Positions 9,013 to 18,800 are shown, counted from the first letter of the stretch. The stretch: 40,838 bases of DNA from Gemmatimonadota bacterium (GCA_025362095.1 JANYIJ010000175.1:1-40838), one strand, 5' to 3'. Numbers and translations: made by a program. The notes: generated by a model from the sequence alone, not told the origin.

Positions 9013-9014
9013 CG

Positions 9015-10577
9015 GTGCGAGTGGCGTTCGGCCGCGCGCTCGTCGGCGCGGCGCTCATGGTCTGCGCGTTGCCGGCCGTGCACGCGCAGTCGGTGACGCC
9101 CGCCGTGCGCGCGTGGCGCCAGCAGCACGAAGCAGAGATCGTGCGCGAGCTCGCGGATCTCGTCGCGATTCCGAACATCGCGCGCGACCTGCCCAACATT
9201 CGCAAGAACGCTGAGCTGATCCGCACGATGCTCGAGCGCCGCGGCGTCAGCGCGCGAGTGTTCGACAACGGCGACGCGCCACCGACCGTGTTCGGCGAGC
9301 TGCGCGCCGCGGGCGCGACGCGCACGGTGGGACTCTATGCGCACTACGACGGCCAGCCTGTGAACCCGCCCGATTGGGCGTCGCCGCCGTTCCAGCCGAC
9401 GATGCGAGCGCAGCCGAGCGCCGACGGTACGCTTGGCGCGATTCAAACGCTTCCCGCTTCCGGCCGCGTGGATCCCGAATCACGCATCTACGGCCGCGGC
9501 GCAGGAGACGACAAAGGCCCGCTGGTCGCGATGCTCGTCGCACTCGATGCGCTGAGGGCAACGGGTAACAAGCCCACGGTGAACCTGAAATTCTTTTTCG
9601 ACGGCGAGGAAGAGGCGGGCTCGTCGCACGTGCGCGCGCTGCTCGAGCGTGAGAGAGAACTCATGCACGCCGATGTCTGGCTCTTTGCCGATTCACCCGT
9701 GCATCAGAGCCGCCGCATGCAGGTGGTGTTTGGCGCGCGCGGCGCGATGGGAGTCGAGATGACCGTCTATGGGCCAGCGAGAGCGCTGCACAGCGGCCAC
9801 TACGGCAACTGGGCGCCGAATCCCGGCGTGTTGCTCACCGATGCAATCGCGTCGATGCGCAGTGGCGACGGCCGGATTCTCATCGATCACTTTCTCGACG
9901 ACGTCCCGCCGATTTCGGCGACGGATCGCGCCGCGATTCGCGCGCTCCCTGTGCTCGACGACGAACTCAAACGCGAACTGCTCCTTGGCGGGAGCGAAGC
10001 GAACAACGCCCTGCTCGCCGAACGGATTCTCCTGCCGGCGGTGAATCTCCGCGGCATTCGCTCCGGACAGGTGGGGAATCTTGCATCGAACGCGATTCCC
10101 ACTGATGCGTCGGCGTCGATCGATTTCCGGCTCGTGCCCAACCAGACGCCGGCGCACGTGCGCGAACTGGTGGAGGCGCACCTTCGCACGCGCGGCTGGT
10201 TCATCGTGCACGACGTGCCAGCGGATTCCGTTCGCCTCGCACACGAGAAAGTGATGCGGCTTGCGTGGGGCGGAGGCGGGTCCCCTGCGGTGAAGACCTC
10301 GATGGACCTGCCCATTTCCAAGGCGATTCGCGGCGTTGTCTCCGAGGCGACTGGATCCACTGTGCTGGCGGTTCCGATGATGGGCGGGAGTTTGCCCATC
10401 GAAAGTTTCGAACAGGTGCTGCGGGTTCCGCTGATCATCGTGCCGACGGTCAATCACGATGACAATCAGCACGCGAAGGATGAGAATCTTCGCGTGCAGA
10501 ATTTGTTCGATGGCATCGAGGTGTTCGCCGCCCTGATGACGCGGCTCGGGCCGGCTTGGAGCGGCGTGGTCCCCTAG
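9015..10577 (+). CDS. Exported M20-family dipeptidase/carboxypeptidase
   Basis: A 520-residue di-zinc peptidase. I chose the GTG at 9015: GGAG lies 8 nt upstream, it follows the M28 stop by 2 nt, and it gives a signal peptide (FGRALVGAALMVCALPAVHAQ). Starting further upstream would overlap the M28 gene and destroy the signal. Metal ligands and base by pattern: His110 and Asp112 (LYAHYDGQPV), Asp165 (GAGDDKGP), Glu198/Glu199 (DGEEEAGS), Asp226 (FADSP) and His486 (NQHAKDENL). The dimerisation (lid) domain lies at about 235-375 and contains HSGHYGNWAPNP. The family hydrolyses dipeptides or trims acyl-amino acids. It would finish the work of the M28 enzyme encoded just upstream. Its stop is 6 nt from the stop of the convergent gene at 10584, leaving no room for a terminator. 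Confidence 0.9.
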   Translation: MRVAFGRALVGAALMVCALPAVHAQSVTPAVRAWRQQHEAEIVRELADLVAIPNIARDLPNIRKNAELIRTMLERRGVSARVFDNGDAPPTVFGELRAAGATRTVGLYAHYDGQPVNPPDWASPPFQPTMRAQPSADGTLGAIQTLPASGRVDPESRIYGRGAGDDKGPLVAMLVALDALRATGNKPTVNLKFFFDGEEEAGSSHVRALLERERELMHADVWLFADSPVHQSRRMQVVFGARGAMGVEMTVYGPARALHSGHYGNWAPNPGVLLTDAIASMRSGDGRILIDHFLDDVPPISATDRAAIRALPVLDDELKRELLLGGSEANNALLAERILLPAVNLRGIRSGQVGNLASNAIPTDASASIDFRLVPNQTPAHVRELVEAHLRTRGWFIVHDVPADSVRLAHEKVMRLAWGGGGSPAVKTSMDLPISKAIRGVVSEATGSTVLAVPMMGGSLPIESFEQVLRVPLIIVPTVNHDDNQHAKDENLRVQNLFDGIEVFAALMTRLGPAWSGVVP

Positions 10578-10583
10578 CTCGCG

Positions 10584-11246
10584 TCAGGACGGGCCGACGC
10601 GGCGGCGCTGCTGCTGGAGGCCGCTGACGATGAACACGTTGATCCCCGTGGCCGCGGCGAGGAGGACCACGCGCGAAAACTGATCGGACCACTGGAATCG
10701 CCCGTAGCCAGCAACGTCGCCGACCGCGGCGACGTCGAACGAGTGGGTGACGAGAAAAACGGATCCAATGAACTGAAGAATCGTCGTGATGCCGGCGACG
10801 AGCGCAATGCGCCGGTCGAATCGCAGGCACGTACCCACGAGCGCCACGAAGTACGTGTCGAACGTGAGCCGGTTGTTGAGCAGGACCATCGGGTTCACCA
10901 GGTACGCGTACAGCAGCTGCGTTAGCGTGATGAACGAAACGTCGAACAGGCTCGTTGCCATGGGGAGCCAGCGCTCGCGGCGATCGCGCTGCACCATGAA
11001 GAGGATCCCCCATGAGAGCGCGAACGCCGCGAATGTGACCGTGAGTCCGATCCAGCGCATCGGCCGTCCGGCGCGCGCAGCCTCGATGTTTCCGGCGATC
11101 GGCACCAGCAAGAGGAGGCCGGTGACGCTCACGCGGATCTTCGCGATCACGAGCTCGCCGTCCTTGCCGGCGTCGAGCAACACTTGCTCGGGGCGCTTCC
11201 AAAACGGGGCCGGTCCGGTCGGCGACTGTTTGATCGGGTCTTGCAT
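10584..11246 (-). CDS. Multi-pass membrane protein of unknown function (220 aa)
   Basis: No function recognised. After a soluble N-terminus containing RPEQVLLDAGKDGEL there are about six hydrophobic segments (about residues 38-55, 65-85, 95-115, 125-145, 148-168 and 188-210) and a short Arg/Gln-rich tail. The layout resembles the membrane input part of bacterial adenylate/guanylate cyclases or sensor kinases, but no output domain follows. It may be a truncated receptor or a stand-alone membrane protein. ATG at 11246 has only a weak ribosome site. It lies 57 nt downstream of a shortened paralogue (11304-11507) with the same N-terminal block. Confidence 0.6.
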   Translation of the reverse strand: MQDPIKQSPTGPAPFWKRPEQVLLDAGKDGELVIAKIRVSVTGLLLLVPIAGNIEAARAGRPMRWIGLTVTFAAFALSWGILFMVQRDRRERWLPMATSLFDVSFITLTQLLYAYLVNPMVLLNNRLTFDTYFVALVGTCLRFDRRIALVAGITTILQFIGSVFLVTHSFDVAAVGDVAGYGRFQWSDQFSRVVLLAAATGINVFIVSGLQQQRRRVGPS

Positions 11247-11303
11247 GGTCAGCTAATCTGGGGCGCGGTGACACAATCGCGCCACCGGCAAAAACTTACG
11301 ACG

Positions 11304-11507
11304 TCAGAGGAAGTAGGTATCGAACGAGAGCCGGTCGTTGAGCAGTACCACCGGCCCGACGAGAATACCGTACAGCAGCAGCACGAATGTGAGTGCGACG
11401 CGAATCTTCGCGATCAGCAGCTCGCCGTCCTTGCCGGCGTCGAGCAGATACTGTTCGGGTCGCGCCCAGAACCGGGGCGGTGCCTCTGCGGCGTTCAGTT
11501 CACTCAT
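11304..11507 (-). CDS. 67-aa internally deleted paralogue of the neighbouring membrane protein
   Basis: The first 45 or so residues match the 220-aa neighbour (ARPEQYLLDAGKDGELLIAK against KRPEQVLLDAGKDGELVIAK). The sequence then jumps at LLY to a match with residues about 112-130 of the neighbour (GPVVLLNDRLSFDTYF against NPMVLLNNRLTFDTYF) and stops. The join removes roughly 65 residues in frame, and a stop cuts the rest. The two DNA stretches are similar as well, pointing to a tandem duplication followed by deletion. The intact ATG means a small two-helix membrane protein could still be made; a decaying remnant is equally likely. Confidence 0.5.
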   Translation of the reverse strand: MSELNAAEAPPRFWARPEQYLLDAGKDGELLIAKIRVALTFVLLLYGILVGPVVLLNDRLSFDTYFL

Positions 11508-11516
11508 GCGATCGGA

Positions 11517-12569
11517 TCAGTTCTTCCGCGCCGAGTCGAGCGCCTGCAGCCCTTTCAGCACCCACATCGGCGCAAGGAACGCCGACCCGTGGCGCATGCG
11601 TGGCGCGTGGAGCGAATCGGTGAACGGCTCGAAGCGCTGAAAGTCTTTGGTGCGCACGGCTCCGTAGCGGCCGCGTGTGTATTCGTCGTAATAGACGTAC
11701 GACCACTCCGGCGTCTGCAGAATCGACGGGCCCTCGGTGTCTTTCGCGGTGAACGACGGCGAGGCCGGACCGTATGGGCCCGTCGCGTGCTTGCTCGACG
11801 CGATGCGCAGGTTGCGGGTCTGCACGGGATAGAACGTCTCGTCCTTCATCACGAGGTAGTACGTGTCGCCGCGTTTGGTGATCGTTCCATCGATCGCGCA
11901 GAAACCGCCGTCGTACAGAAGGGCGGCGCGCGAGTACTGCTTGAAGTCTTTCGTCGTGACGTAGTAGAGGCGGTGGTCGGCGCGGCCGCGCGAAGTCTTC
12001 TGCGCCACGCTGTCCGTCGCGGGGAAGCGCCCGGGAATCGAAGTGGCCCAGACGATGACGTATTCGCGCTTCACGTCATCGTAAAAGAGATCGGGAGCCC
12101 ACGAGTTGAGCGCGTTCGGCTCGTGATCCATGACTGGCACGCGGGCCTGTGACGACCAGTGAACGAGATCCGGTGAGTGCGCAACGCCGATGCCGTGATC
12201 CGTCCACGCGACAGTCCATACCATGTGAAACTGTTTGTCGGGACCGTAGATGATGCTCGGGTCGCGCATCAGCGCGCCTTTGGAGTTCCAGTCCTGCCAC
12301 CCAATGCCGTCGCCGGTGATCGCCGGCGTGATAACGGATTTGCCGCCGTTCAGCGCGGACCATGAGATCCCATCGGCGCTCCACGCGAGGTGGACGCCGT
12401 CGTCGCCGTTACCGCGGAAATAACTGAACAAATAGGCGGGGTTTTCCGGCGACCGAGGATCGAAGGCCGAAGACCGCGTCCTGCCGCTTGCGCATGCACC
12501 GACGGCGAGCGCGAGGAGAATCGAAATTCCGCCTCGCACTCGCCGTCGAACAGCAAGCCGCACGATCAA
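11517..12569 (-). CDS. GH43-like exported lipoprotein (arabinosidase/xylosidase type)
   Basis: A 350-residue five-bladed-propeller glycosidase-like protein. The lipobox LAVGAC (Cys26) predicts a membrane-anchored lipoprotein. The three acidic positions of clan GH-F can be proposed: Asp103 (MRDPSI, base), Asp227 (IDGTI, pKa modulator) and Glu279 (TEGPSI, acid), with APDLFYD at about 158-164 also typical. Members hydrolyse arabinofuranosyl or xylosyl linkages in plant polysaccharides; the exact substrate is unknown. The TTG start at 12569 overlaps the amidase stop (TTGA), indicating translational coupling; a GTG at 12563 is an alternative. It is the only carbohydrate-directed gene in a peptidase-rich window. 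Confidence 0.75.
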   Translation of the reverse strand: MIVRLAVRRRVRGGISILLALAVGACASGRTRSSAFDPRSPENPAYLFSYFRGNGDDGVHLAWSADGISWSALNGGKSVITPAITGDGIGWQDWNSKGALMRDPSIIYGPDKQFHMVWTVAWTDHGIGVAHSPDLVHWSSQARVPVMDHEPNALNSWAPDLFYDDVKREYVIVWATSIPGRFPATDSVAQKTSRGRADHRLYYVTTKDFKQYSRAALLYDGGFCAIDGTITKRGDTYYLVMKDETFYPVQTRNLRIASSKHATGPYGPASPSFTAKDTEGPSILQTPEWSYVYYDEYTRGRYGAVRTKDFQRFEPFTDSLHAPRMRHGSAFLAPMWVLKGLQALDSARKN

Positions 12570-14425
12570 ATCGACGGACGCTTCAGGTGAATGTCCGTGT
12601 TGACCTGATACAAATGCGCGACCGACAAAATCTTGTCGTCGTTGTAGAGCTGGCCGATGATCGTCGCGCAGATCGGCTGCGGCTTGAGGTCAAGCGCAGG
12701 CGCTGGGGCGCCACCGCGTCCGCCGCCACCACCACCGCCGCCGCCGCCGCCGCCCTGCGCGGGCACATCAAACTTGTACTGCACGACCGCGCACGGATGA
12801 CCGGTCTGCGAGTTCGCACCCACGTCGCCGGACGGCGCGCCGATGAACATGTCGAGATCCTTCATGTACTTCGCCCACTCGCTGATCAGCATATAGCGAC
12901 GGCGCTGGCCCTGGATGTAGTCGAACGCGCGCGCTGTGCGGCCACTGACCATCCGCGGATTCCAGTCCGATCCCGCGAGCGGATTCGGCGGCGGAGTCGG
13001 CGCACCGGTAGCAGCAGCGGCAGCACCGGCAGCTCCACGACCGCCGCCACCACCTCCACGTCCGCCGGGAACGGGTTCCGGCAAACTATTGAGATCGAGC
13101 CCGATCTCCTTCGCCTTGATCTGCACGAACGAGTCGAATGCTGCGGCATCTTCCACGTTCAATCCGCTGTTCGCGCCGCCGACCGTCGGTCGCGGCCCGA
13201 CCTCCTTCGGGTTCATCCCAAGCTCCTTCAGCTTGTCGACGAACTCTTTCGGCGCGTTCGCGTCGACGCCGATGCGCAACGCCGCAAGATTAATCTTGCG
13301 ATCGAATTGGAACGGCGTCATCACGGTCGACGGATCCTTCTCGTCCACACCGTGAATCACGTTGAACACCATCGCCGCGTCCTCAACCGTGCGCGTGATG
13401 GGCCCGACGCGATCCATCGACCAGCCCAGCACCATGCCGCCCTGCCGACTCACACGGCCGAACGTCGGACGCAGCGCGCTCAATCCGCAGCGTGTGGCTG
13501 GCGAGACGATCGAACCCGACGTCTCCGTTCCGATGCCAAACGCGACGCACCCCGCTGCCGTCGCGGACGACGGACCCGCCGACGAACCGCTCGAGCCGAG
13601 CGCGAGATTCCACGGGTTGTTCGTGCGGCCGCGGAACCACTGATCGCCCTGCGCGAACAAACCGGTCGAAAGTTTCGCAATCAACACCGCGCCCGCTTCG
13701 CGAAGACGCACCACGACCTCGGCGTCTTCATCAATAATGCGGTTTTCGAAATCCTTCGAGCCCCACGTCGTGACGACTCCCTTGGTGGAGAACAAATCCT
13801 TTACGCCATAGGGAAGGCCGTGAAGGGGTCCGCGATATTTCCCGGCCTTGATCTCCTCGTCCGCTTTCATCGCCTCGGCTCGAGCGGAATCCTTCATGAT
13901 CGTGACGGCGCACAGCAGCGTCGGGTTGAGACGCTCGAGCCGCGCGAGGTACATATCTGTGAGTTGCAGCGAGGTGACCTTCTTCGCCTTGATCAGCGCC
14001 GAGAGCCGGTGCGCCGGAAGAAACGCGAGATCTTCCGGATTCGTCGGCACGGCGCCGTTCCATTTCTCCACCGTGAACACCGCGCGGTCGAATGCGGCGC
14101 GGCCGCGCTCTTTCGCGAGTTTCTCCATGTATGCGCCCGTTCCGCCGGGGTACGGCTGGAACTGAAGTGCCGGCGCTTCTCCGTTGCCGAGCGAAACCGG
14201 CGGAGCCTGCGGCTGCTGTGCCCGTCCACCTCCGCCCGCGGCGGCTCCCGGCGCTCCGGCGCCTCCCTGCGCGCGCGCTTTCTCCGCGCCGAACGCCGTC
14301 GCAGCTGCGGCGACGAGGGAGAGAAACATGAATTGCCGGCGATCCATTCCCGACAGCTCCTCGTCGTAGTCGGAGTTGATCAGGTCGATCTCGGTTTGAT
14401 CGAGCAGTTCTTCGGGCGTTGGCAT
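12566..14425 (-). CDS. Exported amidase-signature enzyme, Tat-type signal
   Basis: A 619-residue amidase-signature hydrolase. The Ser-cisSer-Lys triad is visible: Lys209 (LPYGVKDLF), Ser281/Ser282 (GSSGSSAG) and nucleophile Ser305 (GTETSGSIVSP). An N-terminal twin-arginine-like motif (MDRRQFMFLS, residues 27-36) followed by an Ala-rich hydrophobic stretch suggests Tat export, which argues against a GatA role in tRNA amidation. Low-complexity Gly/Arg/Ala inserts occur at about 53-68, 453-475 and 557-572. The family cleaves carboxamides, including peptide amides and aryl amides; the substrate is unknown. ATG at 14425 with GAGGA six nt upstream. It heads a leftward run with the GH43 gene and two small membrane protein genes. 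A possible -35 (TTGATA) lies on the leftward strand about 70 nt upstream, but no good -10 was found. Confidence 0.88.
   Translation of the reverse strand: MPTPEELLDQTEIDLINSDYDEELSGMDRRQFMFLSLVAAAATAFGAEKARAQGGAGAPGAAAGGGGRAQQPQAPPVSLGNGEAPALQFQPYPGGTGAYMEKLAKERGRAAFDRAVFTVEKWNGAVPTNPEDLAFLPAHRLSALIKAKKVTSLQLTDMYLARLERLNPTLLCAVTIMKDSARAEAMKADEEIKAGKYRGPLHGLPYGVKDLFSTKGVVTTWGSKDFENRIIDEDAEVVVRLREAGAVLIAKLSTGLFAQGDQWFRGRTNNPWNLALGSSGSSAGPSSATAAGCVAFGIGTETSGSIVSPATRCGLSALRPTFGRVSRQGGMVLGWSMDRVGPITRTVEDAAMVFNVIHGVDEKDPSTVMTPFQFDRKINLAALRIGVDANAPKEFVDKLKELGMNPKEVGPRPTVGGANSGLNVEDAAAFDSFVQIKAKEIGLDLNSLPEPVPGGRGGGGGGRGAAGAAAAATGAPTPPPNPLAGSDWNPRMVSGRTARAFDYIQGQRRRYMLISEWAKYMKDLDMFIGAPSGDVGANSQTGHPCAVVQYKFDVPAQGGGGGGGGGGGGRGGAPAPALDLKPQPICATIIGQLYNDDKILSVAHLYQVNTDIHLKRPSI
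12721..12754. repeat. CCG/CCA triplet run in the amidase gene
   Basis: A 34-bp run of CCG and CCA triplets (plus strand) that encodes part of the polyglycine tract near residue 560 of the amidase. It is prone to in-frame slippage. Confidence 0.75.
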
Positions 14426-14515
14426 GGAGATCCTCGAGGGCGGGGCAGGGCGAGATTGTTCGGTGACTAATTGACCACCAAAGGCACGTCGGTATCAAGT
14501 ATCGAAAAGATGAAC

Positions 14516-14568
14516 GGCGAGTGAAAGCGTTAACGACTAACAGTGCTTCACGATTGCACTCGCCTTTT
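14516..14568. terminator. Short hairpin related to the long palindrome family
   Basis: Perfect 8-nt arms GGCGAGTG (14516-14523) and CACTCGCC (14557-14564), followed by TTTT on the plus strand. It lies downstream of the leftward DUF1624 gene (stop at 14580) and upstream of the amidase gene. The left half, GAGTGAAAGCGTTAACGACT and the next three bases (14519-14541), resembles the outer left arm of the copies at 21848 and 37482. It looks like a shrunken member of that family. On the leftward strand T-rich sequence comes only after a short gap, so terminator strength is uncertain. Confidence 0.5.
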
Positions 14569-14579
14569 CCGTCCGAGAC

Positions 14580-15764
14580 CTAGAGGTAGCTCAGCCAAAC
14601 ATCATTCCGCCGACGCTTAACACCCGCAAACCACCGGCAGAGCGGAGACAGCGCCGCCACCACGGCAAACCACCAGAAGTAGACCGACGTCAACTGGAGC
14701 CCCCACCCGGGCGGCCGCGTGAACGGTGTGTTGCCGAGATCCGGCGATTCGTACATCCAGTGAATCGCACCATTCTGGTAATAGCAAATCGCGGTCGCGA
14801 TCAGATGGATGAGCGACAGATGCAAGATGTAATAGAACAGCGGCACTTTTCCGAACGTGAGCGCGGGCCGAAGAATTTTTGGTGAGCCGCCATCGACAAC
14901 TCGCAAGAACAACAGCGCCGGCCCGAGCGTCATCAACAGAAAGAGCAGCGACGGCGGATACTTGTTCGTGTTCAGAAACGAAAGCGCAGTGAAGAGCGGC
15001 GATCGCTGCGCGCTCCAGCGAACGGGGTCGCCGTACACGTTCAGCGCGCGCAGCGCCACGAACGCGACCGTCAATGAGATCCCTGTTCGCAGCAGAAAAC
15101 TCTTTCTGCGCTCCGCCGGCCACTCGAATACCTGTCCGAGCCCGAACCCCACCGCCGTCACTCCTATCCACGGAATCAGCACATATGCCGCAAACACGAC
15201 GTGCGTCTTGTCAGCGTAGACCACACCCGGCGCGTGCAGCATCGTCCAGACCGGAGCGAACATTCCAAACGAGGCCGCCTTCACGGAATCGAACGCATTG
15301 TGCGTCAGGACCATGGCGGCGCCGACCCCGGTGACAATCCCAATCGGCAGGCGCACCAGGACCGAGAGCGAGATCATCGCCCAGCCGAGCGCCCAAAGTA
15401 TATAGAAGAGGGTGGCGTGGAAATCGAGATTGAACTGGAAGCCGATCACGCGGACGACGACCAGTTCGAGAAAGATCATCCATACGCCACGCGTGAACAG
15501 GAAACGTGAGAGTTCGCGCTTTGATTTGTTCCGCAACGAGAGAAACGCGCCCGTCCCCGTTAGCAGGAAGAACGTCGGCGCGCAGAAGTGCGTAATCCAA
15601 CGAGTGACGAACAATGCGGCCGACGCCTTCGACAGGTCGGTCGGATTGTCGGCCGTGCCCAAATAGTCGCGGACGTGATCTAGCGCCATGAGGATCATGA
15701 TGGCGCCGCGCAGGACGTCGACGGACTCAAGGCGCTCGCGCTTGGGATCGCTGACGGCTATCAT
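14580..15764 (-). CDS. DUF1624 / heparan-alpha-glucosaminide N-acetyltransferase-like membrane protein
   Basis: A 394-residue inner-membrane protein with about ten hydrophobic segments. The N-terminal signature SVDVLRGAIMILMALDHVRD (residues about 14-33) is typical of DUF1624 (heparan-alpha-glucosaminide N-acetyltransferase-like) proteins, which are thought to move acetyl groups across the membrane to sugars. The His in LDHVRD is the usual conserved residue. No substrate can be assigned. Divergent from the Asp-box protein gene (60-nt gap). The ATG at 15764 has no strong ribosome site. Confidence 0.8.
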   Translation of the reverse strand: MIAVSDPKRERLESVDVLRGAIMILMALDHVRDYLGTADNPTDLSKASAALFVTRWITHFCAPTFFLLTGTGAFLSLRNKSKRELSRFLFTRGVWMIFLELVVVRVIGFQFNLDFHATLFYILWALGWAMISLSVLVRLPIGIVTGVGAAMVLTHNAFDSVKAASFGMFAPVWTMLHAPGVVYADKTHVVFAAYVLIPWIGVTAVGFGLGQVFEWPAERRKSFLLRTGISLTVAFVALRALNVYGDPVRWSAQRSPLFTALSFLNTNKYPPSLLFLLMTLGPALLFLRVVDGGSPKILRPALTFGKVPLFYYILHLSLIHLIATAICYYQNGAIHWMYESPDLGNTPFTRPPGWGLQLTSVYFWWFAVVAALSPLCRWFAGVKRRRNDVWLSYL

Positions 15765-15824
15765 GGCGCAAAACTATCGCGGTGCCGCCGCGGTGGCGAA
15801 TCCCACTCGTGAGGATGTGATCTC
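15765..15824. promoter_or_regulatory. Divergent intergenic region (DUF1624 / Asp-box protein)
   Basis: A 60-bp gap between divergent starts. It contains GAGGA eight nt before the rightward ATG at 15825. Both promoters are expected here, but no clear promoter boxes or operator symmetry were seen. Confidence 0.35.
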
Positions 15825-18800
15825 ATGCTGAAGCGCATTCTGCACCCACGAAAAAGCAACCTGCTCACCGGCGCCGCGATCGTCGTCGCGCTCGTCACGG
15901 TCGGCGCTGCGTCACCGCTCGCGCCGAATCTCATCTCCGGTCTGCAGTGGCGCATGATCGGGCCTTTCCGCGGCGGTCGCGTGTCCGCGGTGACCGGCGT
16001 GATCGGTCAGCCCGGCACGTTCTACATAGGGCTGCCACTCGGCGGTGTGTGGAAGACGACGAGCGCGGGCACCACGTGGTACCCGATCATGGATGCCGTG
16101 AAGGAAGTGTCGTCCGTGGGGGCGGTGCAGGTCGCGCCATCGGATCCGAATGTGATCTACGTCGGGACGGGCGATTTGATCACGGGCGGCGGCATCAACG
16201 AAGGCAACGGCATGTACAAGTCCGTCGATGCCGGCAAAACGTGGATGCACCTCGGACTCGATGAGACGAAGCAAATCCCGTCGATCCTTGTCGATCCAAA
16301 AGATCCGAACCTCGTGCTGATCGCCGCGCAGGGAAACGTGCACAAGCGCAGCGAGACGCGCGGCGTGTACCGCAGCACCGACGGCGGAAAGAATTGGACG
16401 CGCACGTTGTTCTTCGACAACGAGGCCGGCGCGCAGGAGGTCGCCTGGGCGCACGACAATCCGAAAGTCGTGCTCGCGGTCACGGTGCAGCACTACAGCG
16501 ATCCGCTGGCCGGCCGCGGCGGCGGAGGCGGTGGCGCCGCGGGGGGTCTTCCGCCGGGCGTGTCGCGCACAAAGCTCTTCAAGTCGACGGACGAAGGAAT
16601 CACCTGGAACGAAATCCAGCTGCACGGATTGCCCCCGCTCACCGGCCGCACGTCGATCGCGATTGCGATGAACACTAACAGTCAGCGGATGTTCATCATC
16701 GGCAACTTCGGTCTCTATCGCTCCGACGATGGCGGCGGAACGTGGCGGCAGATGGCGGCGAGCGACCGGCGCATTGCGAACGGACAGAATGGCTACAACT
16801 GCGGCGTGTACGTGGATCCGTCGAATCCCGATATTGTCTACACGATCAACACGTCGAGCTTCAAGTCGACGGACGGCGGGAATACCTTCACCGGACTGAA
16901 GGGCGCGCCCGGCGGCGACGATCCACAGCAGATGTGGATCGATCCCACCAACGGGCAGCGCATGCTGCTCGGCGTCGATCAGGGCGCGACCGTCTCACTC
17001 GACGGCGGCCGCACCTGGAGTTCGTGGTACAATCAGGCGACCGAGCAGGTCTACCACATCTCCGCCGACAACTCGTTCCCGTACTGGGTGTACGCGACGC
17101 AGCAGGACGCCGGCACCGTGGGAACGCGCAGCCGCGGCGATCTCGGCACGGTGAACTGGATGGACTGGATGCCTGTTCCCGGATATGAGTTCGGCTCGAT
17201 CGTCGCCGATCCGCTGAATCCGAAAGTCATTTATTCGGGTGGACCGTCCGCAGGAGTCGTGAAGATCACGTATCCGAGCGGGCAGTGGATCAACATCAGC
17301 CCGAACATGGACACGAGTCTCGCGCTGCGAAAAGTCGGAAACCAACCGATGAACTGGAGCGCGACGAATCCGCGCGAGCTGCTAATCGGGTTCCAGTACA
17401 TGATGTCCACCACCGACGGCGGCGCGCACTGGAAAAAACTCAGCCCCGATCTCGGATATCCCAAGGGCGTCACTCCGCCGCCGAGAGGAACGGCGCCGGC
17501 CGGTCGCGGCGGCGGAGCGGGCGCTCCGGGCGCGCCGGCGCCGGGCGGGTCGATCGAATCGTTCTCCACGTCGAGCGTCGCGGCCGGAGTGATTTGGGTG
17601 GGCACGAACAACGGGCTGATCAAGCTGACGAAGGATCACGGTGTCACGTGGAGCGACGTCACGATTCCCGATCTGCAGAACCCAACCCGCGCGGATATTT
17701 CGACGATCGACGCGTCGCATCACGACGCGGGCGAAGCGTACGTCGCGATCGACTATCACACGATTGGCGAGTACACGCCGTTCTTCTATCGCACGAAAGA
17801 CTACGGCAAGACGTGGACGAAGATCGTCGGCGGCATGGCGACGGATCAGCCGAGTGGAAGTTTTGCGCGCGTGATCCGCGCTGACACCAAGAAGGCGGGA
17901 TTGCTGTTCGCTGGAACAGAGAGCTCGATGTACGTCTCGTTCAACGACGGCGACGACTGGCAGTCGCTGATGCTCAACCTGCCGAACACGTCGTATCGCG
18001 ATATCGTGATCAAGGACAACGATCTCGTGGTGGGAACGTACGGCCGCAGCTTCTGGGTTCTCGACGATATCTCGCCGCTGCGGCAGATGACGCCGGCGAT
18101 CGCGTCGGAGGCGGTGCACTTCTTCAAGCCCGGTGACGCATGGCGCGTGCGGCGCGACGTGAACGGCGACACGCCGTTCCCACCCGAAGTTCCGCACGCG
18201 GACAACCCGCCGCTCGGCGCGGTGCTGTACTACTGGCTCGGCTCGAAACCGGCTGGCGATATCACGCTCGAGATTTCAGATGCGAGCGGAAAAACGATCC
18301 GGCACATGTCGAGCGCGCCGGCCGCCGTGATCGCGGATTCGCTGCAGCCGATCCCGGAATTCTGGAAGCAGATTCCAAGGCCGATGCCGACCGAAGTGGG
18401 AACGAACCGGATCAGCTGGGACATTCGTTACGACAATCCGCCGACGTTCACGCACAGTTTCTCGAGCGTGATGGGCGCGGTGCCATTCGACACGCCGTGG
18501 ACACCCGAAGGGCCGCTGGCGCCGCCTGGCGTCTACACCCTCAAGCTCACCGTCGACGGCAAGAGTTACGCACAGACCGTAACTGTGAAAAACGATCCGC
18601 GTTCGCCGGCGACCGCAGCGGAGCTCGCGACGCAGCACGAGTTACTTGCGAAGTTGTATGAGGGTTCCAAGACGGCCTACACTGGATACCAGCAGGTCAC
18701 GGCGATGCGCTCTTCACTCGGAGAGTTGAGTGCGGCGAGCGCGCCTGCCGAAGCATCAGCGGCGATCGCGGCCTTCGGTGCGAAACTTGTAGCGGTCGGT

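Noticed and set aside
8931-9014. Upstream extension of the M20 peptidase
   Set aside because: It overlaps the end of the M28 gene and would bury the signal peptide; the GTG at 9015 has a well-spaced GGAG.
11304-11507. Sequencing error splitting a full-length second membrane protein
   Set aside because: The missing part is about 65 residues joined in frame, not a frameshift; no remnant of the missing part lies nearby.
12566-14425. GatA subunit of the tRNA amidotransferase
   Set aside because: The Tat-type signal, Gly-rich inserts and absence of gatB/gatC neighbours point to an exported amidase.
12488-14470. 660-codon rightward open frame opposite the amidase gene
   Set aside because: Shadow of high-GC coding sequence: Arg-rich composition, no motif, and the opposite strand encodes a complete amidase.
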